DNA of 64,000 bases from Phyto melanocephala. Lineage: Eukaryota; Arthropoda; Insecta; Diptera; Rhinophoridae. Position 1 is the first letter of the stretch, and each line of letters opens with the position of its first letter. This document shows, in pieces, positions 46,480 to 58,083 of this stretch. Below the pieces are notes generated by a model that was not told the origin of the DNA, ran no database searches, and saw only the letters and a program-made list of their open reading frames with translations. The DNA lies in the NCBI GenBank assembly GCA_941918925.1, contig OW799234.1:70493043-70557042 (forward strand), read 5' to 3'. The translations under genes were made by a program, and so were the position numbers.

Positions 46480-47942
46480 TTCACTTGACACTTCAGTAGA
46501 TATTTGCCAACAACCTCGGTCGTTTTTTTCACGAACCCTTATTGAATTACATAGACGTGGGATTCTAAAAATTCAAGTAGTCAGCACAATTTCAGCGTAT
46601 AAGTGGAACAGGATATACATATGTATGTGAAAAATTCCTTGGACTTTAATATTTTGAAAATGAAGATGGAAGTGCTGTAACCATAAATGAAAAGCGGCAT
46701 CGGTTTATGATAGCACATTTTTAATGTTCTAAAATATTAAATGTGTTTCGAGAATAATGAAGTTACTTTTAATTTAATTTCTTGGAGAGCAAATTATATC
46801 AACAAAAACACACGCTTGCCAGGTTTGCCAGCACCCGACTATTTCCTTTGTCGAGCGCTTCAACCACAAATTTTGAAAGATGTTATAGAAAATGCTCTAA
46901 AACTAGTTCATTATACCAAAAAAAGAAGACTTGATAATAGGCGACATTATTTTTCATACTTAGTGTAAACAATTTTAATTTTGTGTATATTATAATCTGA
47001 AAAATATATCTATCTATATATATAAAAGTGAAACTCTGTGTGTGTGTGTGTGTGTGTTAGCTATAGACTCTGAAACTGCAAAACCGATCGGGTTCAAACT
47101 TTGGTAAGTTGTTGTACACATACCGGGGAGTGTTTATGGATGAAAAAAAGTGGGCGGGGCCACGCCCATAAAAAATTAGTTATCAGTTTTAGCTACTTGC
47201 ACTTGACCGATTTTTCTGAATTTTTGCATACATATCAAGCTGTCATGACTAAATAATTTCGTGATAAGAAAAGTGGGCGGGGCCACGCCCCTAAAAAAGT
47301 TTTAATTTTGAAGTACTTGCACTGGACCGATTTTTCTGAAGCTTTGCACACATATTAAGCTGTCGTGACTTTATAATTTTTTGATTAAAAAAGTGGGCGG
47401 GGCCACGCCCATAAAAAAGGCTACAATTTTGAGGTACTTGCACTGGACCGATCTTTCTGAAACTTTGCACACATATTGAGCTGTCATGACTAAATAATCT
47501 CGTGATTAGAAAAGTGGGCAGTGCCACGCCTATAAAAAAAGGTATCATTTTGAGGTACTTGCACTTGACCGATTATTCTGAAACTTTGCACACATATTGA
47601 GCTGTTATGACTTCACAATTTCGTGATTAGAAAAGTGGGCAGGGCCACGCCCATAAAAACAATTTTAATTTTTAGGTACTTGCACTGGTCCGATTCTTCT
47701 GAAACTTTGCACACATATTGAGCTGTTATGACTTTACAATTTCGTGACTATAAAAGTGGGCAATGCCACGCCCATAAAAAATAAAATTTTTAGGTTTTTT
47801 CACTTGATATTCAATTAAAATTAAGAATGCATTTCGATTCATTAAGGGGCGTAGCAACGCGCGCCGGGTTTGGCTAGTATGTATATAAACAGAATAAAAT
47901 TATAAATTATTAAACCGCGTAGTTACTTTTGGTTCACATTGC
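46480..47942 (+). mobile_element. Mariner remnant interrupted by a Helitron
   Basis: Plus-strand relics are RTLIELHRRGI, FENEDGSAVTINEKRHRFMI, LPGLPAPDYFLC (third catalytic region of the PDYFLW type), and QPQILKDVIENALK...RHYFSYLV at the C terminus (open frame 46741-46968). At 47915-47942 a sequence reading inward GTGAACCAAAAGTAACTACG resembles the TIR of the mariner at 26390-27115. Between the gene end and this terminus sits the Helitron at 47013-47877. The 5' end is missing. Confidence 0.6.
47013..47877 (+). mobile_element. Non-autonomous Helitron A
   Basis: 5' TCTATATATATAAAAGTGAA follows an A, a (GT)n run follows at 47037-47057, and the 3' end is GCGCGCCGGGTTTGGCTAG followed by T. This is the canonical A|TC...CTAG|T arrangement without target duplication. 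The interior is a tandem array of about 118-bp units, each with a GTGGGCGGGGCCACGCCC-type box, CTTGCACTGGACCGATTTTT and ACTTTGCACACATATTGAGC. There is no Rep/helicase gene here. Confidence 0.85.
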
Positions 47943-48059
47943 ATATTAAAAAAAAAAATTGTAAACGCTGTGAGTTCATTAATTATTAGTTTTTGCTGTG
48001 AGGTTTGTTGATGGTACTTCAGTTCTTAATTAAAATTTCTTTACCAACATTTTTAAACA

Positions 48060-48535
48060 TTTTAGAATTTATTTTTATCTTTTAAATTATTTTTTTTTAA
48101 TTATGTATATCTGTTATCCATATCCGATTTGCAAATTAATAAACATTTCTCTAATTAGAAGAAGAACCATGGAAAAGAATTCATTATTATTAAAAGCTAT
48201 CATAGCATAATTGCTGTGAAACTATACTATTGTGTTACCTAATATTTAATGGTTATTTAATTTTAAATGCACGCAGATAAAATGTTATTTTCGCAAAAAT
48301 ATTTTTCTACGCCATAAATATTTTTTTTTAAATAATATTACTTTGAAAGGACAACGTCATCGAAGTTTTCATAAAAAATAAACATTAACTAATGAAATTA
48401 AAATTTCGCGACCAAATAAATATTAAAATAAAAATAAGGTTACTATAACTTGTTTGGGATAACTAAATATTGTTCTAGAGTATATAATATGACCATCATG
48501 ATTATGTCATAACCATAGATTTTTCTGCCCGTAGT
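48060..48535. repeat. Unnamed dispersed repeat, copy 3 (diverged)
   Basis: Aligned landmarks with copies 1 and 2 are AGAAGAAGAACCATGGAAAA, the TCATTATTATTAAAA block, TACTATTGTGTTACCT, a poly-T/AAATAATATTAC stretch, AAAATAAACATTAACTAATG, TATAATATGACCATCATGAT and CATAACCATAGATTTTTCTG. It has no insertion at the DINE site. More diverged than copies 1 and 2. Confidence 0.55.
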
Positions 48536-48859
48536 TTTTTTTTATTAACAATGAATAATAATTATTAAGTCAAACTTATTACATAACATCAAATAAACGG
48601 TACTGTATTTAGTCTGACGAAAAATCCATATTTTTTTTAATGTGGATGCATAATTTTTTAATCAGACAAAAATCATATTAATTGTGTGGGTTTGTTCTTT
48701 TTTTTTAATAAACGAATTTATTTAATTGTCATTAAACAAAAACAATATATATGCACATATAACTTTTAAAACAAATAACTGAATAAAAAAATTTCACTAT
48801 TCAGTACTCCCATAATGATTTAACTAAAGATTATTGTATTCATAAAAAAATTTTAAGGC

Positions 48860-49290
48860 TAATTAAAGGTCTATTTGAAAAATTTTTCTAAAAGATTTGC
48901 CAAATAAGTCTTTTATAGATTTAAAATATTTTTTATGAACACGGTCATATGCCGTTTGACAATATAAATATTTTTTTTCTGCTCATGTGTGTTAACTTAA
49001 CATCAGAAGCATATATATAAAGTCGTTCTGATCGGAAATGGCTCGTACGGTACGACGCGAATTAAAAAAAAAAAAAATTTATTGTTATTTTCATACAAAA
49101 AGCAATTGATGCAAGAATTTAAACCTGTAGATTAATGGCAACGTCTTAATTTTGCAGTTCAAAAATTCAATAGTTGGCGAGAAATTTTCTGGTTTATTAA
49201 AGGCTTGTTTGAAAATTTCTCTACAAGATCTGCCAAAAAAACCATTAATATACCAGAAATATTTTTTTAAAATTAAAAATATTTTTTCTG
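48860..49290. repeat. Two small foldback-type repeat fragments
   Basis: TTAAAGGTCTATTTGAAAAA with CCAAATAAGTC (about 48866-48915) and TTAAAGGCTTGTTTGAAAAT with TGCCAAAAAAACC (about 49196-49245). Both are related to 4290-4410 and both are followed by AAATATTTTTT and a TTTTTTCTGC(C/T)CATGTGT sequence. Likely ends of old MITEs. Confidence 0.4.
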
Positions 49291-49411
49291 CCCATGTGTA
49301 CGTCAGATGAATTAAATTGCTGAATTAATAATTTAGAATAGCACAAATATTTTTATTAACCCTTACATGAGACAAGGAATATTATCTAACGCCAAATCAT
49401 GCTCATGGTAA

Positions 49412-50160
49412 ATTTGGCGTGTCATTGTAGTTTTTACTTATATATTCAACTTAAATATTTCAATATAGTCCTTTATTCTTCCAAAGACTTTGTCCATTGA
49501 GATATTTAATGAATTTAAGATAAAACGTTATATAGGAGGTAGGCGTAAAAGTGGGCGTGTCACATTTATTTTCCGTTAGTGCAAAGCATTTGACCATGAA
49601 AAATTGCAGAATCATATAACGAATTATGTCAGTTTTATTAAGTTTTAAATTTTGAATATACCGCAAAATACACTGTGCGGTAGAAATTTTCGTACATTTT
49701 GTTCTAAATTTCTTTTCTAACTCATAGATTTAAGCAATTTTCGGAAAATTTTTTTTTTTTACTCAGGAAATATACATTCGAATTTCATGGCTCTACGTTA
49801 ATGCGTTTGGATACAATTGCATTTTATTCGATGTTAGAAGGACATGGTTTTTTGGACCTTATCTTGGTTTACGAGCTTTAACTCTCTTCCTAATATTCCG
49901 CTTTTGCCCATTTTCAATACCAAACAAACCTTGTGTATACAAAATATTCTGGCAAAATTTGAGCTCCTTAGCTTTTTCCGTCCGACCCCTATCGTGCTTT
50001 CAGCAGACGGACAGACGGATGAACATAGCTAGATCGTCATAAAATTAAACTCGAATTCAGAAAATATATACTTTATGGATTCTAAAATGGATATTTCGAT
50101 GTGCTACAAACGGAATGACAAAATGAATATCCCCCCACCATTATTTTGGTGGCGGCTATA
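49412..50160 (-). mobile_element. Family 1 DINE-like element, 3'-truncated
   Basis: The right end is GGTGGCGGCTATA with its hairpin (CCCCCCACCATTATTTTGG) and the head region with GACGGACAGACGGATGAACA, a worn (GTCY)n tract. One internal unit remains, and the homology stops near 49412. The 3' hairpin and the mariner are missing. Confidence 0.75.
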
Positions 50161-50809
50161 AAAACTAGTATTAGTGCTCTATAAATATCTGACTTGTTTG
50201 AAAAGAATTATTTTTTTTTCCAAAATAATAAGTATACATACATACATATTTATAACAAACCAAACATGTTAAAGTGTTATTTGCAAGCACTTTATATGTT
50301 AAATAAGAAATATTTTTTGAATATATATCATCAACATTGATGACTATTTGTTGGTACTGTTTAGCATTTTTATATATAAACAGGAAAAAATTAACCAGTT
50401 ATGGTTCTAGACCACGTAAGTATAAAAGGTATATCACATTTCTCATATGGTTTGTAACACATAAAGTTTCTTATCTAATATACCAAAAAAATATGTGATG
50501 GGTTGCTATCAGATGATCTGTTAGCAAATCGATCTATCCTGAGAGAAGGTCAGTGTTCGTTCGGGTTGACCAAGCAGGTTTAAATATGATATAAATGTTA
50601 TTTTTTAAACAAATAGTTTTAAAAGGATGTCAGGATGTTTTATGAGAAACTTTTATAGTGATAATATTTTTTATGTTTCAAAATGGGTAAAATTGGTAAA
50701 ACAAACACATATTTTGTAAATCAATTGCACTACCGAGGATTGGGAATTGCGAAATTCCTCTTCCGGACAAGGTGAAATATCTTATCCTGATGAAAATTTC
50801 ACCTCCAAC
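50161..50809. other. Mostly unassigned
   Basis: A+T-rich. Around 50430-50540 a worn TATATCACATTTCTCATATG and ATGGTTTGTAACACAT stretch faintly resembles a DINE head. No gene recognised. Confidence 0.4.
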
Positions 50810-51890
50810 ATAAGTCAACAAGACTGAGGTAGCTTTCGATATAAAATGGGGACTCAACCCTAACATGGTGAGGCGGATGTATACGCCTTTAGTACGTGCA
50901 TTTTTTACCAATGGGTTTCTGGCATACGGACTGCAATAAGGCGCAAATATGTTGTAGACTAGCTGTACAGTTTCCAACGATCGGCATGTATTGGAATTAA
51001 GGGTGCATAACGTAATTGTCCTTCAGAGACATCGGGCATTATGTGGCACCTTGTTTTCATTGACCATCATATTATGGTCAAAAAGGCTAAATGCATCAAA
51101 ATGTTGGGCATCAAGAACAAATAGCAATGGGGGTTTCTGGTGCTTTAAACTCTAATTCCTTCCAGGAGTGAATGGATAGGCATGACTTTACAGTAAATTT
51201 CGACACTAGGATCAATGTTTGTCTTTACTGGCGAACTAGAAATAGCGCTCTATTTCCGATTTCCAGATAAATGTAGCGTATTTCAAGACGAAATATTCGC
51301 TATCTGGGAGGCTTGCAGGATACTAAATGACAAAATTATTCACAGGAATATTGTTATTTTTGCCGACTTTTAGGCGACACTCTTGCCTCTCAAATCCAAG
51401 TCTCGCCTCCAAATTAGTTGGTCTATGCAAGATAGAGATGTCAAGGCTTGGTCAGGTGACTGAACTTACTCTAGTTTGTGTGTGTGAACTTCGAGGCTTT
51501 GAGAACTATCAGATGTTAGATCTTCAGGTATTTTGTGGGAAATACCAAAAGAAAGTGCAGGGAAAAGTATTCATGTAGAGGTGATACGCTGACGTGACTT
51601 TCGTTTGACGCACATTGCTACTTATTAGCTGTAGTCAGAAGGATATCTCGAGGTTACTGGCGTTTTTAACGGGTCACTGGATATTAGGAAAACAGGCAAA
51701 CCGAGTTGGACTTCTCTCGAACGACCATTGTCCCATCTGTATAGATTAAAGAAGAAGAAATTGGATTTGGAACTTCTCTGCGAATATCTTGACCTGGCTG
51801 CTAAGAAACAAAGAATTTTGAAAAAATATATACTGGGCAACCACTCTGTATATATGAGGTTAAACTGAGCGATCAACTGATTTATGTACC
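50810..51890 (+). pseudogene. LINE ORF2 remnant: RT thumb, RNase H, Cys motif
   Basis: Plus-strand pieces in family order: VAFDIKWGLNPNMVRRMYTP and LVRAFFTNGFLAYG (end of the RT/thumb, WGL.P....Y...R.....YG), then FTGELEIALYFRFPDKCSVF and QDEIFAIWEACRILNDKIIH with IVIFADF (RNase H, catalytic Glu and Asp visible), then TGHWILGKQANRVGLLSNDH, CPIC and IGFGTSL (terminal Cys segment). Many frame changes and stops. RNase H places it in the I/R1/LOA group. Same lineage as 44196-44490. Truncated 5'. Confidence 0.75.
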
Positions 51891-52139
51891 TTACGGCTAC
51901 GATTAGGATCTAGTAAAACGAATTGAATTGATTTAGATTTCGTAACTACTATTGTTTTAAAACAATTGTTACGTTTAAACATTTAATTTATTTTATAAAT
52001 TTTGGCTTATTTTCTTTAAATAAACCATGATATTTTTTATTGCAAAATAATAACATTAAGCACTTTTAAGTTTACGTTATAAAAAGTATTTATTTAAATA
52101 CAATCTTATAAATATTATAATTAATTGTATCCCAATTTA

Positions 52140-52646
52140 TGAAAATAGGAGATTTTGACCAAACTATTAGATCAGATGGACAGAAAATCGGTAACACTTT
52201 CTTCTACCGTATATGGCCAGGATCTTGTCGGCATCGTAAAAAGATGAAACAAGCAAGAAGGGCGCCGGGTAGAAGTAACTTTTCCTGTCATCGTTAGGGA
52301 TTATAATAAAAATATGGGAGGAGTGGATGTTTGCTACCAAAAAAATTTTTTCATTTCGAATTGAAATTGCACAAGCTTTACTATGTGTACCGAAAAAGAA
52401 AATTGCATGAGTTTAACGAATCTACAAGCAGCTTAGAGAAAGAACAGGAGCAGACATGAAATGTAAGCCAGTTTTCTCCTTTGCCAGAATACAGCAAAAG
52501 GTAGGATGGAGGGGTCATTGGCCAGTGATCGAAAAATTAAAAACAGCAGCAGCGTGCCTGTACAAGCAATGTAATAGTCGTACAAGAACTCGGTGCAAAA
52601 AATGTGACGTATATTGTTGCATTTCTTCGGACAAAAATTGCCGATG
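52140..52646 (+). pseudogene. piggyBac transposase C-terminal remnant
   Basis: EVTFPVIVRDYNKNMGGVD near 52265-52335 (the ..Y.....GGVD motif after the catalytic core) is followed by diverged sequence. From about 52548 comes ACLYKQCNSRTRTRCKKCD and VYCCISSDKNC, a complete-looking C-terminal cysteine-rich domain with a stop at 52645. Intervening frames shift. The catalytic core and the TIRs were not found. It belongs to a lineage different from the remnant at 7740-9060, judging by the CRD sequence. Confidence 0.7.
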
Positions 52647-54374
52647 AATTATTTGTTATTTTATTTACGTTGTGCAATTTTATTATTATTATTTCTTTAA
52701 CATTAAATGAAAAATATATTTTTTTTAATATTCGATTTTTTTTTTTGGAATTTTGACAACGTAAAATCCCAAGACACACACTTGTGAAGATCCTGTTTCT
52801 AAGGACATGCATATTGCAGGGATGAAAAAAATGCATTCAAGAACACATTGTCAAGTACTAAAAACTCATGGAAATACCGCAATTTTGAAATTGCTTGGGC
52901 TGGAAAGGGGTATGCAGATCATACTTATTGCAGTAGTTACCTTATATTTCTACTGTGATACGGGATCGAGAATTTTCCTAGTTAATTATAGAAAAATTTA
53001 TTTTGCCGATATCCTTAAAGTAGGCTATACAAAATAAAATTATTTCAAATATATATTCTACAAAAGTTTTAAAATAAAATGTAAAATTGAATAAAGTAGA
53101 TTTCAAAAATATAAATAAAGTTGACGTAAATTAAAAAAAAAAATTAAAACTAATCCCGTGACAATATGAATATTGCATGATGGTACTAATCTTTCGTGCA
53201 AGATGTAAAATGAATTTAATATATTTTGCCATACAAGTAAACATAAAATAATAATAGATAGAAAGACAAATACTTATCATAAGGTGTATTGGATCGTCCA
53301 TAGTTTAAAATTTCTCCATTACTGAAGGGTATACAAAATTCGAAATAGTCCTGTTTACCACTATTTTGTGTCTCTGCTATTTCTTCATATTGTACACTAG
53401 ATGCCACATGAATAAGAATGACCACTGATGTCTTATCGACAATAGAAAAAAAGGAGGAGAAGATGTATATATTGACTGAATGGAATAAAAAATTTGTCAT
53501 GTTTACCATTTGCTTAAAATGTCATTTGATTTGATTGGAATGATGAATTATTACACTTAAACATAAATATTTGTTGTTTATTAGTTTAGCTAACAATAAA
53601 TACATACTTATGTTTAAGGGCAATCTGTCTGGCAAAGTGTTGAATATTTTCATTTAATCAAATGCACGAATGCTTCCTAAGAATACCAAATGAATGATGA
53701 AAGTGAAGACATCCATTTGTGCTTAATGGTGGTTTGTTATTTATCGCAAAATATATTTAAGGAAAAATTCTGAATATTTAATACCAAACGGAAGCTTATG
53801 GAGAGCCTTTAAAGTGTACATATCTTTATTTGTTTGTCTTGGCTGTGGTACGCTAGATAAAGAACAAAAGTTGTTTTCTGTTTGCTTTTGTCTTATGGAA
53901 AACAAAATAAATTCACATTTGTCAATGTTCGCAAAACAAACACATCTGCTACCAAAATAATCAAAACGCATCATGTCATTTTGACAGAATATTTGCTTTT
54001 TTCATCTTTTGGTTGAAGAAAAAAGGACATGCGTTAATAAAACAAATAAATTTTTCAAATTTGTATACATGAAATATTAACTTGTTATAAGTATAATCAA
54101 GTTTCTATAGAAGAGCAAAAACTGAGAAAGTATAGATTTTTAGTTATGGAAATTGTAAAACGAATTAAAAAAAAATTAATAAAAAAAAAATCCTTTAAAG
54201 TTATTAACACTAATCTGATCAAAAATAAAGACAACTACATCTTAAATACTTTTAAAGAATTTGTAACTCGTTCGTCTTTTACTTTCGCACTTATTTTTCT
54301 ATGTCAATACATACATAAAGCAAGACGAAAACCGTCAAAGTTTAAACATACAAAGGTATACCCAGCAAAATAAC
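52647..54374. other. No recognised feature
   Basis: The plus-strand frame 52807-53037 (starting MHIAGMKKMHSRTHCQVLKT) is the only one with mixed composition, but I do not recognise it. It may be the far end of the piggyBac element or an unrelated scrap. The rest is A+T-rich. Confidence 0.4.
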
Positions 54375-54885
54375 ACATTACACGGGCCACGTCCATAAAA
54401 AAGTTATAATTTTGAGGTACTTTCACTGGACCGATTTTTCTTAAACTTTGCACATATATTGATCTATCATGAGTATATAATTTCGTGACTAGAAAAGTGG
54501 ACAGTGCCACGCCCATAAAAAAAGTCATCATTTTCAGCTACTTAAACTTCACCGATTTTTCTGAAACTTTGCACAAACATATTCAGCTCTCATGATTATA
54601 TAATTTCGTGGTTAGAAAAGTGGGCAGTGCCACGCCCATAAGAAATAAGGTATAATTTTTAGCTAATTGCACTAGATCGATTTTTCAGAAACTTTGCACA
54701 CACATTGAGTTGTCATGAATATACAGTTTCGTGATTAGAAAAGTGGGCAGTGTCAGGCCCATAATTATAATTTTTATTATATGTTTAGTTATAATTTTTA
54801 GCTTTTTGCTCTTGATATTTAATTTAAATTCAGAATGCATTTTTGTTCATTAAGGGGCGTAGCAACGCGCGTCGGGCTTTTCTAG
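54375..54885 (+). mobile_element. Helitron B, 5'-truncated
   Basis: Four ~118-bp units of the same type as Helitron A (CACTGGACCGATTTTTCTTA, ACTTTGCACATATATTGA, AGAAAAGTGG.CAGTGCCACG), then the conserved 3' end TTAAGGGGCGTAGCAACGCG and CGTCGGGCTTTTCTAG. The terminal CTAG is followed by A instead of the usual T. The 5' TC end and (GT)n run are missing. Confidence 0.75.
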
Positions 54886-56306
54886 ATCATTATAAAATGC
54901 GTATATTTTGTATTAACGGTACCAATCAGTGCTTTTTGTATTTTTGCAATAAGAGAATAAAAAAAATACTTCATCATTTTAAGGCGCAAGTTTCGTGTAT
55001 GTATTAAAATGATAAAATTTGGAGAACTGTTGGATTGATGTATTTACTATTTATGTTGGGACTTGCAACACAATTCAGGTTGAGCTAGTTCCTTATATAA
55101 ATGGCAGCACTTTTGTTTGGCGTATTTTCTTTTAATTTAACAAAAATAATAGTAAAAGTATTCAATATTTGAATAAACTTTAAGTTTGTATTCTCCTAAA
55201 TTAGCTCTAGTTTATCGTAATTTTTTAATTTTATTTAAGTTTATGACTTATACATATGAAGGCACGCACGTACACACAACGAACAACTTAATTATCGTAA
55301 ATAGCTGTAGTCACTTTATATAACTGTTAAAGCTAAGCAAAAGACTATAAACAATAAACTTTATTATCCTTAAAAAGTTACTTTATAAACGGATTTCAAT
55401 ATTCTGTAACAGGGATTCTTAAATAATTGTTTTTTGATAGAAAATTTTCCAAAGGCAATTGAAGGGTAAACATCTAAAATAAAACTTACGACATTATTAT
55501 TACAAATAGTAAGTTATTTTAAATTTTCTAAAAGATTGTTTTAAATATTTAACAATAAATTTCTATAAATACGAGATTCATAATTTTTACAAAAGAGGGT
55601 AATTTTTAAATATAACAATCCTTTTTAAATGATAAAAATGTAATAAATCTGTCTGCTTGAATTATAACAGAAATATAACAAATATTTTGCAATACAAGTG
55701 AATTCAACAAAAGTCATCTTGAACAGTTGAAGTTTTTCATGAAAAGAATAATTTAGACAATTTAAATGTGCCCGAGTTGAGAATAACTGCTCTATTTATT
55801 TCAAAACACAATAGACACAAATTAAAGGAATTACTTTAGCAGCTACAACGAGAGCGGCAGTGGTAAACATCAACACTACGTTGTTTTTACACATACATAT
55901 GTACGTACTCTTGGCATTCATACGTTAAGAATAGAATTAACGTAATTGCAAAATTTTACAATTTGAATACAAAAACAACGAACAACAAAGGTGGGGAAGA
56001 TATAATTGCAGGATATCAAATGAGAGCGAAAAGAAAAGTATAACACATTCTAGCTAAAACCTCTTTAAGACAATGATGGCTGGGAGATAAGGTATTCCAA
56101 ACTTAAAGGCACAGAGATCGTGTTTGGTTAGTTGGTGTGTAAGTCGCAAGTAATCTTCTAATTTACCCTAATAGCTTTAAAGACAAACACTTGTGGGATT
56201 TGGCATGCGACAAACATGTGTCGAGACAAACTTAGACGTTCCTACTTACCACTCCAACCACCTTTGGCGATTGAACAACTCAAATCCACACATTCATATA
56301 GAAAAA
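54886..56306. other. No recognised feature
   Basis: A+T-rich sequence; no gene or classified repeat seen. Confidence 0.5.
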
Positions 56307-57050
56307 ACAAGTAAAAGCGCTATATTCGGCCGTGCCGAATCTTATATACCCTTCACAACGTGTAGTCATGCAATAACAGTAAATTCACGTATGTATGTTA
56401 AAAAAAACAAAAAAAAAAATAAAAAATAAAAAAAAAATTTTAAAAAAAAATTAAAAAAAAAAAAATTATTATATACATATATAATATATATAAAACAAAA
56501 AAAAAATAAAAAAAAAATTAAAAAAAAAAAATAATAAAAATATATATAATATATTAAATAAAAAATAAAAAAAAAATAAAAAAAAAATTAAAAAAAAAAA
56601 ATTTTAAAAAAATTTAAAAAAAATTTTTTTTGCCTCAGCTGGGATTCGATGCCACGTTTTCTCTAACCAGTATACACGTTTGTATGTATGTATGTTGTTG
56701 TTGTAATGTTGTTTTTATGAAAAGAAAATCGAGGTGGTCGTGGGTTTTTGCTCATATCTCAGTTGTTTATGTACCGATGTTTCTGATTTTCAATACCGAT
56801 CTACTCCCGAATATTTCTGATATTTTAATACCTTACCCGGGTCCAACCTATGTCGGGGGGCTTCAAAAAGTTGATTTCAACATACACACGGACAGACGGT
56901 CAGACGGACAGACGGTCAGGGCTTAATCGACTCCTCTATTCATAAGCTTTCAGAAAATATATACTTTATGGGGTCGGAAATAAAAATTGTAGAAATTTCA
57001 CACGGAATGACAAACCTATATATACCCTTTTTCACTGTGTGAAGGGTATA
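56307..57050 (-). mobile_element. DINE/mini-me-like element, family 2, complete
   Basis: The 3' end (left) is ACAAGTAAAAGCGCTATATT with hairpin ATTCGGCCGTGCCGAAT and TATACCCTTCACAACGTG. The 5' end (right) is an inverted TATACCCTTCACACAGTG hairpin facing CCTATATATACCC. It has (GTCY)n as GACAGACGGTCAGACGGACA near 56888-56917, and a long A/T low-complexity block at 56400-56630. Non-coding. The subterminal inverted repeats are the same type as in family 1, but the sequence bodies are unrelated. Confidence 0.8.
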
Positions 57051-58083
57051 ATTAGAGGATATCATCTAAATAGTTAGCATCAATGCCAGCTCTGCCAGCC
57101 GACAATGAAGTACATTCATACATGCGTATAAACATAGTTGTAACAATATTATGGTAAAGTGAACAAGAGATAACAAGGGATTATATATGGTTGTAATAAG
57201 AGTTTATTACCCACAAATATGTGTGAATGTGAAATTTTAGAATCGTTGACTCAGTGTAAGAATGTTTACTAGTGTGTAGTTGTTGTTGTCGTAGAAAGTA
57301 GCATGAATTTTCTTAGGTTGCTGTTGTTTTACATTTTCTATTGTTTTCTTTTAATTTAGAAAATGCAAAACCAACACACCCTCTACAATAAAATACTAAC
57401 AAACACACTTACAATTTTATACATATGCTTAAATGTATGTCAGTGTTTGTTTCGTATGCTTCCCAATAAACCAAAACGCTTTAGAAAAAGATTGATAAAA
57501 GCTTGTTACCATAAGCCTTAAGTAAAAAAAGTGTTGAATAGTGTTATTGTGAAAGGCTTGATAACAATTAAATATCAAACGAAATCGAACCCTTGCAAAA
57601 AGCTTAATAAAGTAAGCTTCTTCTGGTTGGCGTAGTTACAAATATTTTTTGGGGGTGGCAAAAGCTTTTTTCCAATCAAAATTTCAAACTGCGTTAATTT
57701 TATATTCGACAATTCGGCCGTAGTCTAGTTGTAAATATGATTACATTTATACATGGCACAAAAACATTTTGTATCAACAATATTGATTCAACATGTTTAC
57801 TTTTTTTTTATTTTGTTACACACATAAGTTTTACTTACACAAGTGTTAATAGCAACTGTAACGCTTATATATCCTAAAATTCTGAAACAATTTTGATCTC
57901 AAAATTAACTCGAGCCTGAATAAAAATTTAAATATTAATTTAAAACAGAAAATTTAAACAAATAAATAAACTATAAAATTAATAAATTAAATTTGTACAC
58001 ATCTGCAGGAAAATTTTTTTTGCATATTTTTTTATTTTTTGTAAAATATGAGCGACTTGCCTATTAATTTACATGTCTTTAAA
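57051..58083. other. No recognised feature
   Basis: A+T-rich sequence; no gene or repeat I can name. Confidence 0.5.

Noticed and set aside
47291..47548. Minus-strand frame with an internal protein repeat
   Set aside because: The repeat is just the translated ~118-bp Helitron unit; the same artefact appears at 54304-54531.
52807..53037. 76-codon plus-strand frame with mixed composition
   Set aside because: No recognised motif, no start or splice context that supports a gene. Kept only as a note in the 52647-54374 entry.
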